A stretch of DNA of 64,000 nucleotides from Melastoma dodecandrum (GCA_029817715.1 JARUPY010000538.1:930001-994000), one strand, 5' to 3'. Counted from the stretch's first letter, positions 25,348-37,148 are shown. The notes: generated by a model from the letters alone, not told the origin. Made by a program: numbers and translations.

Positions 25348-25673
25348 TGTTGAAAATTGTGTCGGGGTTACCTTTCACCTAAAAGCTAGCAATTAAGTGA
25401 AAGGTCCCAACCATATATAAACCCTTAGTACAGGCCTTTTCTAGACAACGTGGAATTATTTTCCCAACACCTCCCCGTAATCCCACATCGAATCTTTGTT
25501 CGGGGGTCGAAGGCCCTCGTTCGGAATTTTTATCCGACGGGACGAATCGGACTCTGAAACCATGTTGAAAATAATGTCGGGATTACACCATTCACCTAAA
25601 AGGTAGCAATTAGGTGAATAGTCCCAACTATATATAAGCCTTTCCTAAGCAACGTGGGATTATTTTCCCAACA
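25348..25673 (-). mobile_element. TRIM (miniature LTR retrotransposon), about 326 bp
   Basis: Two direct repeats, 25348-25469 (122 bp) and 25563-25673 (111 bp), both begin TGTTGAAAAT and end TTTTCCCAACA. The 93-bp interior reads, on the minus strand, a primer-binding site directly after the LTR (TGGTTTCAGAGTCC, close to the initiator-tRNA site TGGTATCAGAGC) and a purine tract GGGGAGG directly before the other LTR. There is no coding sequence. Flanks GGAAG and AGAAG are a probable 5-bp target duplication with one change. These are the defining marks of a TRIM, which must borrow enzymes from full-size elements. The LTRs differ by substitutions and small indels, so it is not very young. Confidence 0.85.
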
Positions 25674-25960
25674 AGAAGAACTGGAGGCCATGTGTGTCGG
25701 CCTCATCCTTTACCAATATACCCTAACCCAACTGCTGCTGCTGGGCTGTGATTCTGTTCCTTTTAAAAACTACCAAGGAATTTGCTGGAACCCCAGCCCC
25801 CATAACAAAGCTACAAACATTAGTTTTTTACTTTTACAGTCACTTCAATTTGCACATTCCCCCTTTCCCCCAACGAAGAAAATCCCAATCTGATCCTAGG
25901 CCGGCCACAAGTTATAGACTTTCTGCTCTCCTGCTGTCCGGGGGGTGATGATGCTCCTGA

Positions 25961-26495
25961 TCAGAAGGTTGAACCATTGAATCCAAAGAAGGGCCTCTGC
26001 AATGCAAGAATCCCCATTAAAAACAAAATGAGAGATTCCTTTTTTTTTTTTGCAAGGTCCGTGTTATCCCATGAGCGACAACAACCGAGAAGACAAACCG
26101 GAGAATCGTAGAACTTGATGTAGAAGCGAGAAGCATCGATGGAGAGCTTGGTCTGCAAGATGTCAGCAAGGGTAGAACTCAACTTGCCATTGACGTCTGG
26201 ACCAAGTCCCCCGATAGATATCACCTCCCCATAAGCGGCAGGGGCTTCGCTCCCGGAAAAAGCCATGGGAACCCCCTGGTTCATCACAATCATCACGTAC
26301 TGCAAACAAAGAGACTTTAATAGCAGCAATTCGGTGGGGAATAGGGTCGAACAGGTAGGCGAAGGGAAAGGAAGGAAACTTAACGGACTCGGGCTTGCCG
26401 ATGATCTTGGAGAGGGCTTTAGTGGCGTCCCTGAGAATGTCGGAGGCCACGACAGAGTCTACGGGGACGTTGGTGTAGAGGTTGAGGGTAGGCAT
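25961..26495 (-). CDS. MDL: MIF/D-DT-like protein (MDL), 115 aa, 3 exons
   Basis: Exons 26495-26385, 26299-26099 and 25996-25961 join in phase 0. The product starts MPTLNLYTNVPVD with the catalytic-type Pro2 of the MIF tautomerase fold, continues KIIGKPES / YVMIVMNQGVPMAF, GEVISIGGLGPDVNGKLS and DASRFYIKFYD, and ends FGFNGSTF. Length equals that of MIF-family monomers, which form trimers; plant MDL proteins are cytosolic or peroxisomal. No SKL-type C-terminus is seen, so a cytosolic form is more likely. The second intron (102 bp, a multiple of three) has no in-frame stop, so an unspliced message would encode an insertion of 34 residues. Confidence 0.92.
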
Positions 26496-27904
26496 TCTTT
26501 CTTTCTTTCCTCACCGTCGGACAAAGATTGTGTGTGTATTGTCTTCTGGATGAGACGAGATAATTAAAAAGAAAGAAAGAGAGAGGAGACGACGAATTGG
26601 GTGGGCATGGGCTTTGCCTGCTGGCCCCCTTTATTTGATACCGTCCTCCCTCTTTAGTTGTTCGTCCCCAATTATTTTACGACACTTAAGTTTTAAAATT
26701 CGACTTCGTTATTTTGTAAAAGCAAGTTTTTTCTTTTCCTTCTTACGAGACAACGAGTTCCGAAATGATTGTATGAGGTTCAAAATGATTTTTCCAAGTT
26801 GACAACAAAAGCTAAGAAGCAATGAAAGTATCAATAGGATGAGCAGGTAAGGAAGAACAAGAAGAAACAACTAATAGATGATTAAACATGCTGAGAGATG
26901 GTAACGATAATCCTTGAGATAAGATGGTCGTTTTTCAGAAAGCTAGTGTTTTTTGTCTCAAAACAACCTCTATTATAGCTGGAGAATGAGATATAGTAAT
27001 TGCCTTCTACGAAACACCACAGCACCTACCTGGTTTTCAAGACAAAAAATGACCGAGCATGAATCCATCTCTGTGATCCATTTACCTCTTTGATTTTTCT
27101 CCGCCATCGCTATGATACCATGCAAGCATTATCACGATGAATACATATAACTTCCTCTTGCCTGGTAAAACCAATTGACAATACAAGAATTGACCCATTT
27201 GATATATACGCTAATTGTGAAGGTATTTTCTATTTGACGTGGGAGTTGATTGCATTTTCTATTCAACGTGAAACCCAAAAGCTTTGCAAACCTTTCAACA
27301 ATGTGCAAGTAAACAAATAACAAAATACAAAAAATTATAGGCCTTCTTTTCTGGGGGGCTCTGCTCTATGACTTTTACTCCTCTCCCTACTACTTTCCAA
27401 GATTATGCATTACCCAAAAAGAGCAAAAAAAAAAAAAAAAAAAAGTAAGGGAATTTGGGATTGTTGAGTCCTCCCTTGATTAACTTGGAACCTCCTGGGA
27501 TTCATTGCAATTGCAATTGCATTGGAATGTGTCTCGTCTTCTTCTTATTGGTGGTGGTGAAGGGTCTGTTCCTTTTCTCCTTGTGTCTCACCCCTTCCAC
27601 AATCAGCTCCATTATCCGATCCACCTTCCCCTGCAAACATTTCATCCCCCTTTTCCCATGTCAGTCTCAAACCTTAGCCCCATCAACTAACTAAATGGCC
27701 ACACCACGCTCATTGCACATTATTCAATCCTTGAACGATGTGGCTGGCACAGGCTAACAGCAGCTTTCAATCTTTAAAACAAAAGTTTGCAGTGGCTCTT
27801 CACTTTTTAAGGTTTCATTTCAGTAGAAAAAAGGTGGTGATAATCAAATGACAGACCCAGCATCTGGTTCTTCGGACAGGGACGAGGATCGTTTATTTAC
27901 TTAC
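26496..27904. other. Intergenic, with a possible copia 5' end on the minus strand
   Basis: No gene can be supported. On the minus strand 27120-27109 reads TGGTATCATAGC, one base from the standard initiator-tRNA primer site of copia elements. An ATG GCG GAG AAA frame follows at once, opening at 27107, as in copia gag starts. The bases to the right (27121-27350) would be its LTR. No matching second LTR is seen. The expected CCT-domain exon of the CIA2-like gene was looked for here and not found. Confidence 0.4.
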
Positions 27905-28945
27905 AGCAATGTCGGAGGCAGGGCTGTCGTCCGGGAAAGGGGAGCCTCGCCCTATCCATGCCTCCAGCACATTCTCGTAGTCCAATTTCAGCATTTTCTT
28001 CACTCCCAACCCCAATGTTGCTGGGGAAGCCAGCTCTGTCCTGTTCCTCCAAACATCGGCCGCTGGTAGAGCTTTCTCGACCTTCTTCCTTTTCTTCTCC
28101 GCTGCTGCCGGGTTGTTTTTACTTGACAAAGCCGGGTTGGGGTTGAGCTTAGGGGAGATCTCATTGACATCCACCGTCAGAAAGTTGCACCAATTCACCT
28201 GCCCAACATCCCTCCACCCACACCCTCCTCTTGCCTTCCTAACTCCATGATAGCATAACCCCAATCTCCCCCCTAATCCTAGCAATGCCATCGGACTCCT
28301 ACCCCAAGAACGTCCTAATTTCAGGAGCCCGCTTTCCCCCTTCTCCAACTTCTCCGCTTCGCCGCCGCCGCTGCTTTTCTCCCCCATGATGCTGTCGATG
28401 ATGCCCTCCTCTAGCTCCTGGTCCAGCATGGATTCCGCGTCGAAATCCTCCTCGTACTGATGGTGAAGAGGGGCTGCCGCATCGGACTGTATCTCGCAGT
28501 CGTCGGGAGTTTGGCAGGAAGGGGAGGGCCCAGTTTCCTTGAGGAAGGGAAGGAGCTTCTGGTCTTCACTGGGATGATGGATTAGGGAAGGGGAATCATC
28601 TTCAAGGATTCGGAAGGGAAGGAAGAATTGGGAGGGGTCGTGGGGAGAAGAAGGGTGAAGGGGTGGGCGGTGGGGGAGGGGGGCAGGGGAGAAAACGTTG
28701 GGGAAAGCTGTGGAGAGGAGAGCAGCGGCTTCGTAGTAAGTCTGGTTGGGGCGTTTCCTAAGGGTACGAGGCTTGCGGGTGGAGACGGAGAGGTGGGGAG
28801 AGTGGGTGGAATCCGAAAGGGTACAAGTGAGGGAGGAGGAAGCCGGAGATGACAATGGGGAAGGAGAGCGAGTGGAGGAGTTAACTAAATGGAGTTGGAA
28901 TCCAGAGGGTGTGCTGCCTCCTCCACTCAAACACGATGATGACAT
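27905..28945 (-). CDS. CIA2: CIA2-like protein, first exon only (347 codons)
   Basis: The minus-strand exon starts MSSSCLSGGGSTPSG and contains the hallmark RKPRTLRKRPNQTYYEAAAL...TAFPNVF (about residues 55-90), an acidic stretch (EEDFDAESMLDQELEEGIID) and a late VKKMLKLDYENVLEAWIGRG. This is the layout of CHLOROPLAST IMPORT APPARATUS 2 and its paralogue, nuclear factors that raise expression of chloroplast import and ribosomal-protein genes. The exon ends DIA before a good donor (GTAAGT), phase 0. Family members carry a C-terminal CCT domain in following exons; I find none within 1.4 kb, before the MDL gene. The gene may be truncated or have a long intron. An upstream in-frame ATG at 28975 is less likely. 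Confidence 0.8.
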
Positions 28946-29403
28946 AATATTATCCCCCCTCCCCCAGAGATTCACACCCCCCTTTTTGCTTTCCGGTTTT
29001 TATATGTGTATATATTTTCTCTTCCTAGAGAATTGGAAGGGGAGGACTTTCAAAAACCCTAAACCCTGCAACTGCAATTGAAAGAATAAAACCAAAAAAA
29101 AAGTAGAGGGGAGACTTCGGGATTATAAAACTGGGATGAAATGAATGTTTTCTTTGTTCCTTTTTTGAGGAGGAGGAAGAAGAAGAACCTTCAGAAACAA
29201 ACAGGAAGCAAACAGGAGTAGAGAGTTTTGGGAGGCTAAAAAAAAACCCAGCAGTACAGAAACAAAAGGAAGCCGGTTTGTGTTTGAGGGAGAGAGAGAG
29301 AAAGGTGCGGAGGGGAAGGAGAGAGAAAGGGTTTATGCAAACAATGTGACTGCCTTGTGTTTATTGTTGTCAATGAAGGAGAGGGGAGGGGGAGCAGAGA
29401 CCC

Positions 29404-29440
<37 letters not shown>

Positions 29441-29995
29441 GAGGACGTCGGAAGGGACAAAACAGACCCACCCCCCCCAATTTCATTGCTCTTGTGGCCC
29501 TTCCTTTTGTCGTTTCGGTTTAAGTTAAAATGGACATTAGTTTTGGACCAACTCGGGGTCATATTTACGCTTGACCTCTTCCCTTCCCTTCCCCCTCTTT
29601 TACAATAATTTTTCTTAATGCTCTCTCCACACGGACGGACCAAAAAGAGGATGGGGGGGGGGGAGTGCAGGGCAGGGGTAGGTGTCAGGCATTCACCCGT
29701 TCACAGCATTATGACAAAAATTTCCCCTCTTTTATCAGGTGGATTGTCTCGCGGCCCTAGGAAACCGGATAAGCACACCCCCGCCCCACAAGATTAACAA
29801 TCCTTCATCCTTACGAGATGTCCGGGGGACGGACAACCCTTCAAAGACAGATGTAATGCTCAACATGTTTCCAGGCAACCATCATCTCCTCACTCGTATT
29901 CTAATCTTCCGAGATGAACCCCTCTTTTTTCCATCGCAGCCCCTTAACACCCCTCCTTCCCGTTCTCTCTTAAAATTACAACATACCTTGCAGAG
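28946..29995. other. CIA2-like upstream region with GA microsatellite
   Basis: The upstream region of the CIA2-like gene and the 3' flank of PYRR meet here. A (GA)n tract of about 30 bp lies near 29408-29438, with G-rich runs near 29655. No coding frame with a recognisable product. Confidence 0.55.
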
Positions 29996-32900
29996 CTAAG
30001 TTGTCAGAAAGGAGCTCTCGCTTCCTCTGCTTGCACTCGGCGATTCCCCGATAAATTCTGCTCTCAATTGCATTAACAGCCTCCCGAGATAATTCAGTCC
30101 TTCCCCCTCCCTCCCACCCCCCCAGAACAGGTCATGCGGCGATGCTTCCACCAGTACAGACCCCGCCGTCGATACAAGCATATTGTTCAAATGGGGGTAT
30201 ATGGAAAATTTGCTCTTCAAGGCACGGAACATTACGTCAACTTTCACCGAGTCCCAGTCAGATCTCACCTGCATTTATGTCAGTGATAACTCACGGTCAA
30301 CAAACTGCCTTCAACGACCATATAACGGCCCTTCTGCAGCAAGATTGATAAAGAGAAGATGAACATTACTGCCTCCCAACAAATTTGAGGGAATCACGAA
30401 TCAAGAGACTCTGATTGTTTGGCAAATCGCCACAAATAAACTACTAAGATTGGATGACAAGCAAGGAACTATTGACATCGTCCAGAACCACATAGTTGTT
30501 ATGCAAATGAACATGTTCAACTCATTTTTCACATGGAAGTGAAGGGAAAAGCGGACAGGTGGAGTCCCTACCAAATCGGGGTGCCTCCTTTGTGCAGACC
30601 TTCCTATTCTTGCTGCTTCTTCGGGACTTTTTGCAGATTTTATTTGGTCAACCCATTGTTGAGCCTTGGAATTTTCAACCCCGACAAACTTGTGGGCCTG
30701 AAAGTAATAAGTTGTAGTGGATCATGAGCTGCATTTTCAGGCATAGAGGATACTTCCCTATTAGTTAATAATACCTGATAGTAGTGCTCCACACTTGACC
30801 AAGTTTCGTAGTTTCCATCATCGTCTTGCATCTGGATAGGATGAGGAGAGAAATTCGAGAAAGCCCCGTATGGATCCCACGTCTTGTAGAAGAATATGAT
30901 ACTTGACTCATAAGGTGTCACCGAGGGGTCAATCACTGAAGTCTCATCCACCGATGGAATATTGGGAGTCAAGTCAGGTATCGGCTGAAGAAATCCACTG
31001 ACAAGTATATCTGGCCCCACCTGCAGAAAAAAGAATAGAGGCACAAAAATTATCTGAAGGTTGCTGAATTAAAACATGGAAAGGAGATGGAAAGTATGGT
31101 TTTCCCTGGGCTACTGAAGAAGCTCCGCAACGTTGCAGCCATCTACAATTTACCTGTTCATAGGAAACATCAATTAAATCCAAGGCTTGCGACATCTCAA
31201 CCATCCCAAGTTCACCAACAGGGGTTGGTGCATTCCTTCCGCCAATGATTTTAGGTGCAATGAATGCATTTACCTGTGTCACAACAACATTCATTGAGGA
31301 TGCAAGAAACAGGAATGGCAGATGGGGGTGATGATATGAACTTTCGTCCTCTCGAAACAAAGCAACCCTGAGCTCACTGAGAATGATTTCATACCCTGTG
31401 GATAACTCCGGATGAAATAGCAGATGCAGCCAGGGTACCACCACATTCCCATAAAATAGAAAGGTATCCACATTCGTAGAAGTATTCCATAACATCTCTA
31501 GGGTTTAGTATGTCAAACTCCACAACCTCAACCCCTTTGGATGCCAGATACTTCTGGAAGTCCTTTCTAGCACCTCTCTGGGCGACCACAATTGTTGATA
31601 CTTCAGAGATATCCCAAAGGTTTGCCTCCTGAGGAAGATCGAGGGTCTGTGACATCACAATGCGCATCGGCAAATGCCCACCTCCATGTCTCGCTGTTAA
31701 CCTAGGATCTGGTCGGGCATAGAAAAAGGATGAAAATGGAGGAAGAATAGGCTTAAACAACTTCAATATTCCAGAGTTGGTTGGGAACTGAAACTCACTG
31801 TCCCTACGTACAGTGTTTCCACCCACAACAACGGCATCACTTCTTCCACGTAGCTCAAAAACTCTACTTCTTGACTTTTTGCTGCTTATCCACGATGCAT
31901 GTCCGCTACTGGCAGCGATTTTTCCTTGAAAGGTGAAAGAAGGATGACGTGAACTATTATTTTCTCTATCGAGCACTTAGCCTATGTGAATGAACTAGTG
32001 AATTGCTGCTATGAAATCAGGAGCCAACGGGAGGGACATATGATCAGGATCCTAACCATCAAGAGTCATAGCATACTTGAGGACAGAAAAAGGAATTCGA
32101 GAAGCTGCTCTATAAATCAAGGGGGCGTTTACAAGGTGGCACAACTTGAGAGCTTCCTGCAACGCAGATTCAGAAAACTCCATTAGACAAGATGATTGAT
32201 GGCAGGATCAAGAAGGAAAATATGCATGAGCTACTGGGCGTTAGGAAAGGATAACGTCAATGTATATTGAGGTGGCATAGTAGCATGGTTCGACCACATT
32301 AGAACTCCACAAATAGAACCAGCAGCACCACCAGGGCATACTGAATTGGGACGTCTATTACTGCAGTTCAGCATGTGCAGTGGCATACCTCAATCGTCTT
32401 ACTTTGAAGATCCTCCCCAAGGACATCAACCTGCAATCCATGACCTCTTAATGCACGAACGGCATTTCCACGGAGATGTCGTAGAGGGTGCCTCATCCCA
32501 ACAACTACTCTTTTGATTCCTGCCTGACCAAAAGAAAAGGGGGAAAAAGTCATCGCCAGCAATACCAGTCAATTGGCCGTGCAACTACTTGGAAAAGCTG
32601 GGGGAGGTGAGATGACCTGGATAAGAGCAGAAACGGAGGAGTGATCGCCATGGCAGTCGCCGGGCTCAAGGTTGAGGAAGGCGGAGCCGCCAAGGCAAGA
32701 GTCGGAGCCAGCGGCCTCGAGGGCGAGGACTTCAGCGGGCTTGGTACCCTGAGCATAGAGGTAGCCCTCGCCGGCGACGTTGCCGGAGGGGGTGAGGAGG
32801 ACACAGCCGAAGTTAGGGTGGGGGGAGGTGAAGCCGGCAGAGAGGTCGGAGAGAATGGCAGCGCGGCGGACGTAGTGAGCCTCGAGGGAGTGGTTGCCAT

Positions 32901-32997
32901 TGAGCTGCTGCTGCTGGCAGGTGATTTTGGTTTTGGTTCCGGTGCTGAAGAGAGCATGATTCCCAAAGCAGCAGGAATACATCCCCACCATCGACAT
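29996..32997 (-). CDS. PYRR: PYRR, riboflavin-pathway reductase with NADAR domain, 606 aa, 9 exons
   Basis: Exons: 32997-32617, 32523-32389, 32156-32057, 31924-31799, 31708-31395, 31273-31154, 31020-30775, 30697-30572, 30268-29996; all phases join. The order is: Ser/Cys-rich N-terminus (likely plastid transit), a deaminase-like domain (SPHPNFGCVLL), the RibD-type reductase (KYAMTLDGKIAASSGHASWI, GGNTVRRD, LSILWECGGTLAAS, PKIIGG), then a NADAR/COG3236 domain (FFYKTWDPYGAFSNFSPH, SVEHYYQAHKFVG, ASPHDLFWGGG). Plant PYRR reduces the diaminopyrimidine intermediate of riboflavin synthesis; its C-terminal domain is an N-glycosidase acting on early pathway intermediates. Deaminase zinc ligands are missing (PAE instead of HAE; no PCxxxG), as expected for PYRR. 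ATGs at 33102, 33048, 32991 and 32982 are alternatives. Confidence 0.93.
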
Positions 32998-33117
32998 CCT
33001 CTTCTTCCTCCTCCCTCTTGTTTTTTGTTCTCTATTTATTTTTTTCATCCACGATAAAAATTCTGTAAATTTAATCTTGTTATCCACGGAAAAAAGTCTC
33101 ACATATTATTATTTTTA
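32998..33117. promoter_or_regulatory. PYRR-side half of a short divergent promoter (split by the MULE)
   Basis: Only about 120 bp separate the PYRR start from the MULE. With the 85 bp between the MULE and the TAF13 start (37679-37762, less the duplicated 9 bp), the pre-insertion gap between the two divergent start codons was about 200 bp, so a shared promoter is likely. No TATA box is evident. Confidence 0.5.
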
Positions 33118-33345
33118 GGCCATATTAGCAAATATATTATGTATTATATTTCATTTTTCCGATCTATCCCGTCGTTTGAAACGTATCGTACAGTAACCTC
33201 AACTTAAGACGTTTCTTCGATGTTATTTTTCGTTAGGTCCCTTCTTGACGGAGTCCGACGTGTCACACACGTGGCTCTGACACTGTTAAAATATAATCGT
33301 TAGCCAAGAAAAACCCAATTTTACCCCCACCCCCTTTCTCACCCC
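33118..33345 (+). repeat. MULE left terminal inverted repeat
   Basis: It starts GGCCATATTAG and ends near CCCCTTTCTCACCCC. Matching blocks with the reverse complement of the right end include ATCCCGTCGTTTGAAA, GTATCGTACAGTAACC and CTTGACGGAGTC. Confidence 0.9.
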
Positions 33346-33693
33346 AATATATTCAATCGGGGATGCCCTAATCAGTTCGTTTTTAACCCTAATTTCACCC
33401 TTTCACTCCCTGACCCCTTTCACTTTCGCACTTAAGTAGCCCGATTTCGGTCCCCTTCATCACTGGTCGTCGCTCCAAGTGTTGAGACAAGACTTCATCA
33501 CTGGTCGTCTTCACCCGTTTCTCTGTCGTCTTGGTCCCCTGGTTGCCCGCTCGGTCATCTTGATGTCCCGTCTCTTGAGGATATCAGTGCTGAGGTAAGT
33601 TTTTTTCTCTGTTTCCCTTTACATTTCGTTAATGGAAGTTTGTTTGACTTGGTAAGTTAGTCTGACTTGGTATTGTTGATCCATTAGGCTGAG

Positions 33694-36508
33694 ATGGATG
33701 TGCAAAGGGGTAAATTGATTTTTCACGTAGGAGATAAACTTAGTTTAAGTGGACGAGTGAGGTATTGTGGGGGAAAATTAACTAAGTTCGAAAACGTAGA
33801 TGTTGACGAAATTGGATATTTTACCATTATGAACTTGGCTAGAAGGGCTGGATATGAACCAAGTATGATGTGGTTCGCTAAGCCTCAGAAAAGCTTAGCT
33901 AAAGGGTTGACAGAAATATTTACTGATAGCCAAATTAGTGAGATGGTTTCTATGTTGCTTGAAGCTAAATATATTCATATATACATTGAGGGTGATGAGA
34001 TGAACATGAGTGATCCGGAAGAGGAGGACCAACAATTGGAGGTAGAGGATGAGTATGTTGAAAATGTGGTTCCTGAGCGGTTGGAAAGGGAGATGAATTT
34101 AGAAAGTGAGATTAATTCAGACTATGTTGGTTCTGAGGATGATGTCGGGGATGGAGATAATAAGGGTTAGGGACATATTGTAGCTAGTGATATTAAATCA
34201 AGAATGTATGATCCCGAATGTGATCATAGGAGCTTAGTGTTCGATATTGGTTTGAGTTTTGACAACTTAGATCAATTTAAACAAGCTATCTAGGATTATG
34301 CCATTTGTAATGGTGTTGATGTTCATTGGGTTAGAAGTGATAAGAAAAGAATGGAGGTCGCTTGTGGTAAGGGTTGTCCTTGGCGGGTGTATGCTGGGTA
34401 GCTGCAATGGGAAAGTACCGTTGTTGTCAAGTCATGTAACACGGAACATAAATGTACAAGATCGCTGAAAAATCGTCAAGCTAGTGTTACATGGTTGGCA
34501 CGTGAGTTCATCAAGAATAATCGACCTGTTGACTCAATGACAGCGAGAGATATTATGGTCAATTTGATGGGGATTCCCTTCAGATTAACAAATTCCAAGT
34601 GTATCGTGCTAAGTGGCATGCTCAGGAACTATTGAATGGTTCAATTGAGGAGCATTACAAGAAAATTAGGAGTTACATTGCTTTCCTGAGTAAGATGTAT
34701 CTGGAAAGCACTTTCAAGCTGGAGCTTGAGTTTACTCGAAGTGTAGGACTGTTCAACACATTCAAACGGTTGTATGTCGGATTTAATGAATTACGGAAGA
34801 GGTTTAGACAAGGTTGTAGGAATGTTGTTTGGTTTGATGGTACTTTTCTGAAGCATGCTGCCGGAGGAACTCTATTGCCTGCGGTTGGTCGCAATGAAAA
34901 CAATTACATGTTTCCGATAGCCTGGGCAGTCGTTGAAGGGGAGAACACGTTGTCTTGGATGTGCTTCTTAACTGTGCTCTTTGTTGATTTGGATGTAAAT
35001 GATGGTAATGGCTGGACCTTCATCAGTGACAAACAAAAGGTTTGTCATTTCCTTAACTTCACTCAATTAATTCAGTGACAACTTCAATTGTGTAACCTAT
35101 CTTCTTCGTTGTAGGGATTGATTCATGTTGTGGCTGAATTAGCACCATTGGCTGAGCACCGAAATTGTGCTCGACACATTTATGCTAACTAGAAAAGCAT
35201 ACATCCTAGACAGTTGCTGAAAAAGTGCTTTTGGGCAACCGTGAAGAGCACGCATGAAGCAGCATACCATCAAAACCTGAACAACATGAGACTTCTATCA
35301 AATGAAGCAGCAGAGGACTTTCGAAAGCAGGGTCCGAAACATTTTTGCAAGGTATGTAGTCTTGGCTAATATGCATATATACGACAGGGAGTGATTAGGA
35401 TTTTATGTCAGTTATCTTTATTGCAGGTATTCTTTAATACAAGTGTTAGGTGTGACGCCACAAATAATAACATTTGTGAGACGTTTAATAGCTACATTGC
35501 ATTGCCTAGGACTCGGCCAATTGTAGAAATGTTGGATGAGATTAGATCTGCTCTTATGCAAAGGATGTACCATAAGAGTATGTTGTTTGATGAGATGAGT
35601 GACATTTTATGCCCTGACATTAGAGCCAAGTTTGAGAAACTGAAGGTAGAGGCTGGAAAATGGGTACCGAAACCTTGCTTAGGCCAATTATTTGAGGTTG
35701 TTCATAGAAATGAGAAGTATGTCGTAAACTTGCTTAGATCTAGTTGTACATGTAAGGAATGGGAGTTGACTGGGATTCCTTATTGTCATGGAGTAGCCTC
35801 AATAAATTTCATGAAACATGACATTGAGGCTTATGTTAGTCACTGTATAAGAAAGAGACATACCTTAAGGCATACAAGTACCCATTGACACCATTGGAGG
35901 GGGAGACTGCATGGCCTGAAGCTGAAGGTGAACCCATTCAACCTCCACCATTCAAAATCAGACCAGGGAGACCAAAGAAGAATAGGAGAAAGGGTGTAGA
36001 TGAAGAGCCAAAAAACCTGAACAAGTTACCAATGAGAGGTTTGGAGATGCAATGCAGCAAATGTAAGGGATATGAACATAAGAAGAGGAGCTGCAAAGCC
36101 CAACCTGGACCTATATCTTCGACAGAGCCTGGCGACTCTATACAACATGAAAATGCTCTAATAGTTCATCCTAGAACCCAAAATGTAAGTTGTTGTTGTT
36201 TTTCAATTTTCTTGTAAGTTTAGGTATGTAACTCCTGGTTGTTTCTTCAGTTACAGGGCACGCATTCAGGTGCAACATGGAGAGCCACAGGGAGAGGAGC
36301 GACAGGGAGGGGAGGAAAAGGTAGGGTAGCCACAGGTAGAGGAGCAACAGGCAGGGGAGCCAAAGGGAGAGGCATAGGTAGAATGAGGCCTATGATGGAG
36401 CAGCCCCAAAGCAGTTATAACGTGGGTACCAGTGGCACACAAGAATCAGGTGTTGCAAGTCCAAGCTTCAGTTATGGAAATGCGCATACTGATAGAACAA
36501 GCCTGTGA
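33694..36508 (+). pseudogene. MULE transposase (MuDR type), inactivated
   Basis: The frame starts MDVQRGKLIFHVG (N-terminal MuDR domain). After a stop at about 34168 it continues with a MuDR DNA-binding region (VHWVRSDKKRMEVACGKGCPWRV) and, after a frameshift near 34590, the DDE catalytic domain: Asp in WFDGTFLKH, Asp in FISDKQK, then HRNCARHIYAN and CETFNSYI with the likely catalytic Glu. The SWIM zinc finger follows (CTCKEWELTGIPYCHG), then a CCHC knuckle (CSKCKGYEHKKRSC) and a Gly/Arg-rich repeat tail. Likely introns: 35041-35114, about 35350-35426 and 36185-36250. In-frame stops (about 34168, 34291, 34399, 35191) and the frameshift disable it. Confidence 0.85.
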
Positions 36509-36758
36509 AGCTGAACTGTTGAAATGTGTTGTACTGTGGAAGGTATTGTCCAATACTATTGGAATGTTATAATGTTCACTTTGAATGTTCTCTATGTTGC
36601 TTATTTAACTTTATAATGTTAGAATCTTAGAATCTGGGAATCTAGGAATGTTGGAATCTTGCTTATTCATCTTGTCTTTCTTATGAAGTGTTGGAATATT
36701 GGAATTTTATCTTGGAATCAAGATAACATTACAAAATCCAAACTTACATAATGCTCAC

Positions 36759-37148
36759 TTAACAGCAACTACATAGGATAAAATATATACTAATGCAAAT
36801 AAAACACAACACAACAACATATATATATATATTTTCCCCAGCCTTGAGCATCTCTATTTTGGCTTCCGCTTTGATCAATTCAACCTCTGTCTTCTATAAT
36901 TTAGCCTCAATAGCATCAACTTGAGAATTCTTTGCAGGCTCCGAAACAACTCCACCACTAACAAGGTCAATCCATTCAAAAAATCCACATCCACCATCTA
37001 AATCCTTGTAACGAGGATATACATGATATCTTCAACCATAATTTTTTGCATTTAAAGTTGTTTTAACATTACACTCAATTCCGCAAAGACAAAAAACAGG
37101 TCGGTCAGTGGAAGAGCTTCTGGACGTACAGCTTTTGCTGAAACCCAT
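36759..37148 (-). pseudogene. MULE-borne GRF-type zinc-finger protein, inactivated
   Basis: On the minus strand the frame from the ATG at 37148 reads MGFSKSCTSRSSSTDRPVF, then a GRF zinc finger (CLCG, KTTLNAKNYG, a YP where CP is usual, DGGCGFFEWIDL), a Lys/Glu-rich coiled-coil stretch (EVELIKAEAKIEMLKAGE) and a hydrophobic tail ending at TAA 36761-36759. This architecture (GRF finger, coiled coil, C-terminal hydrophobic segment) is common for small proteins encoded beside plant MULE transposases; their function is unclear. Two in-frame stops (TGA at 37034-37032, TAG at 36896-36894) break it; the reading frame is otherwise kept over 130 codons. Confidence 0.7.

Noticed and set aside
26990..27107. 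Short minus-strand frame starting ATG GCG GAG AAA as a copia gag gene
   Set aside because: Only about 38 codons with no gag similarity beyond the start; the primer-like site before it is noted but no gene is called.
32641..33057. 138-codon Gly/Glu-rich plus-strand frame
   Set aside because: Antisense shadow of PYRR exon 1.
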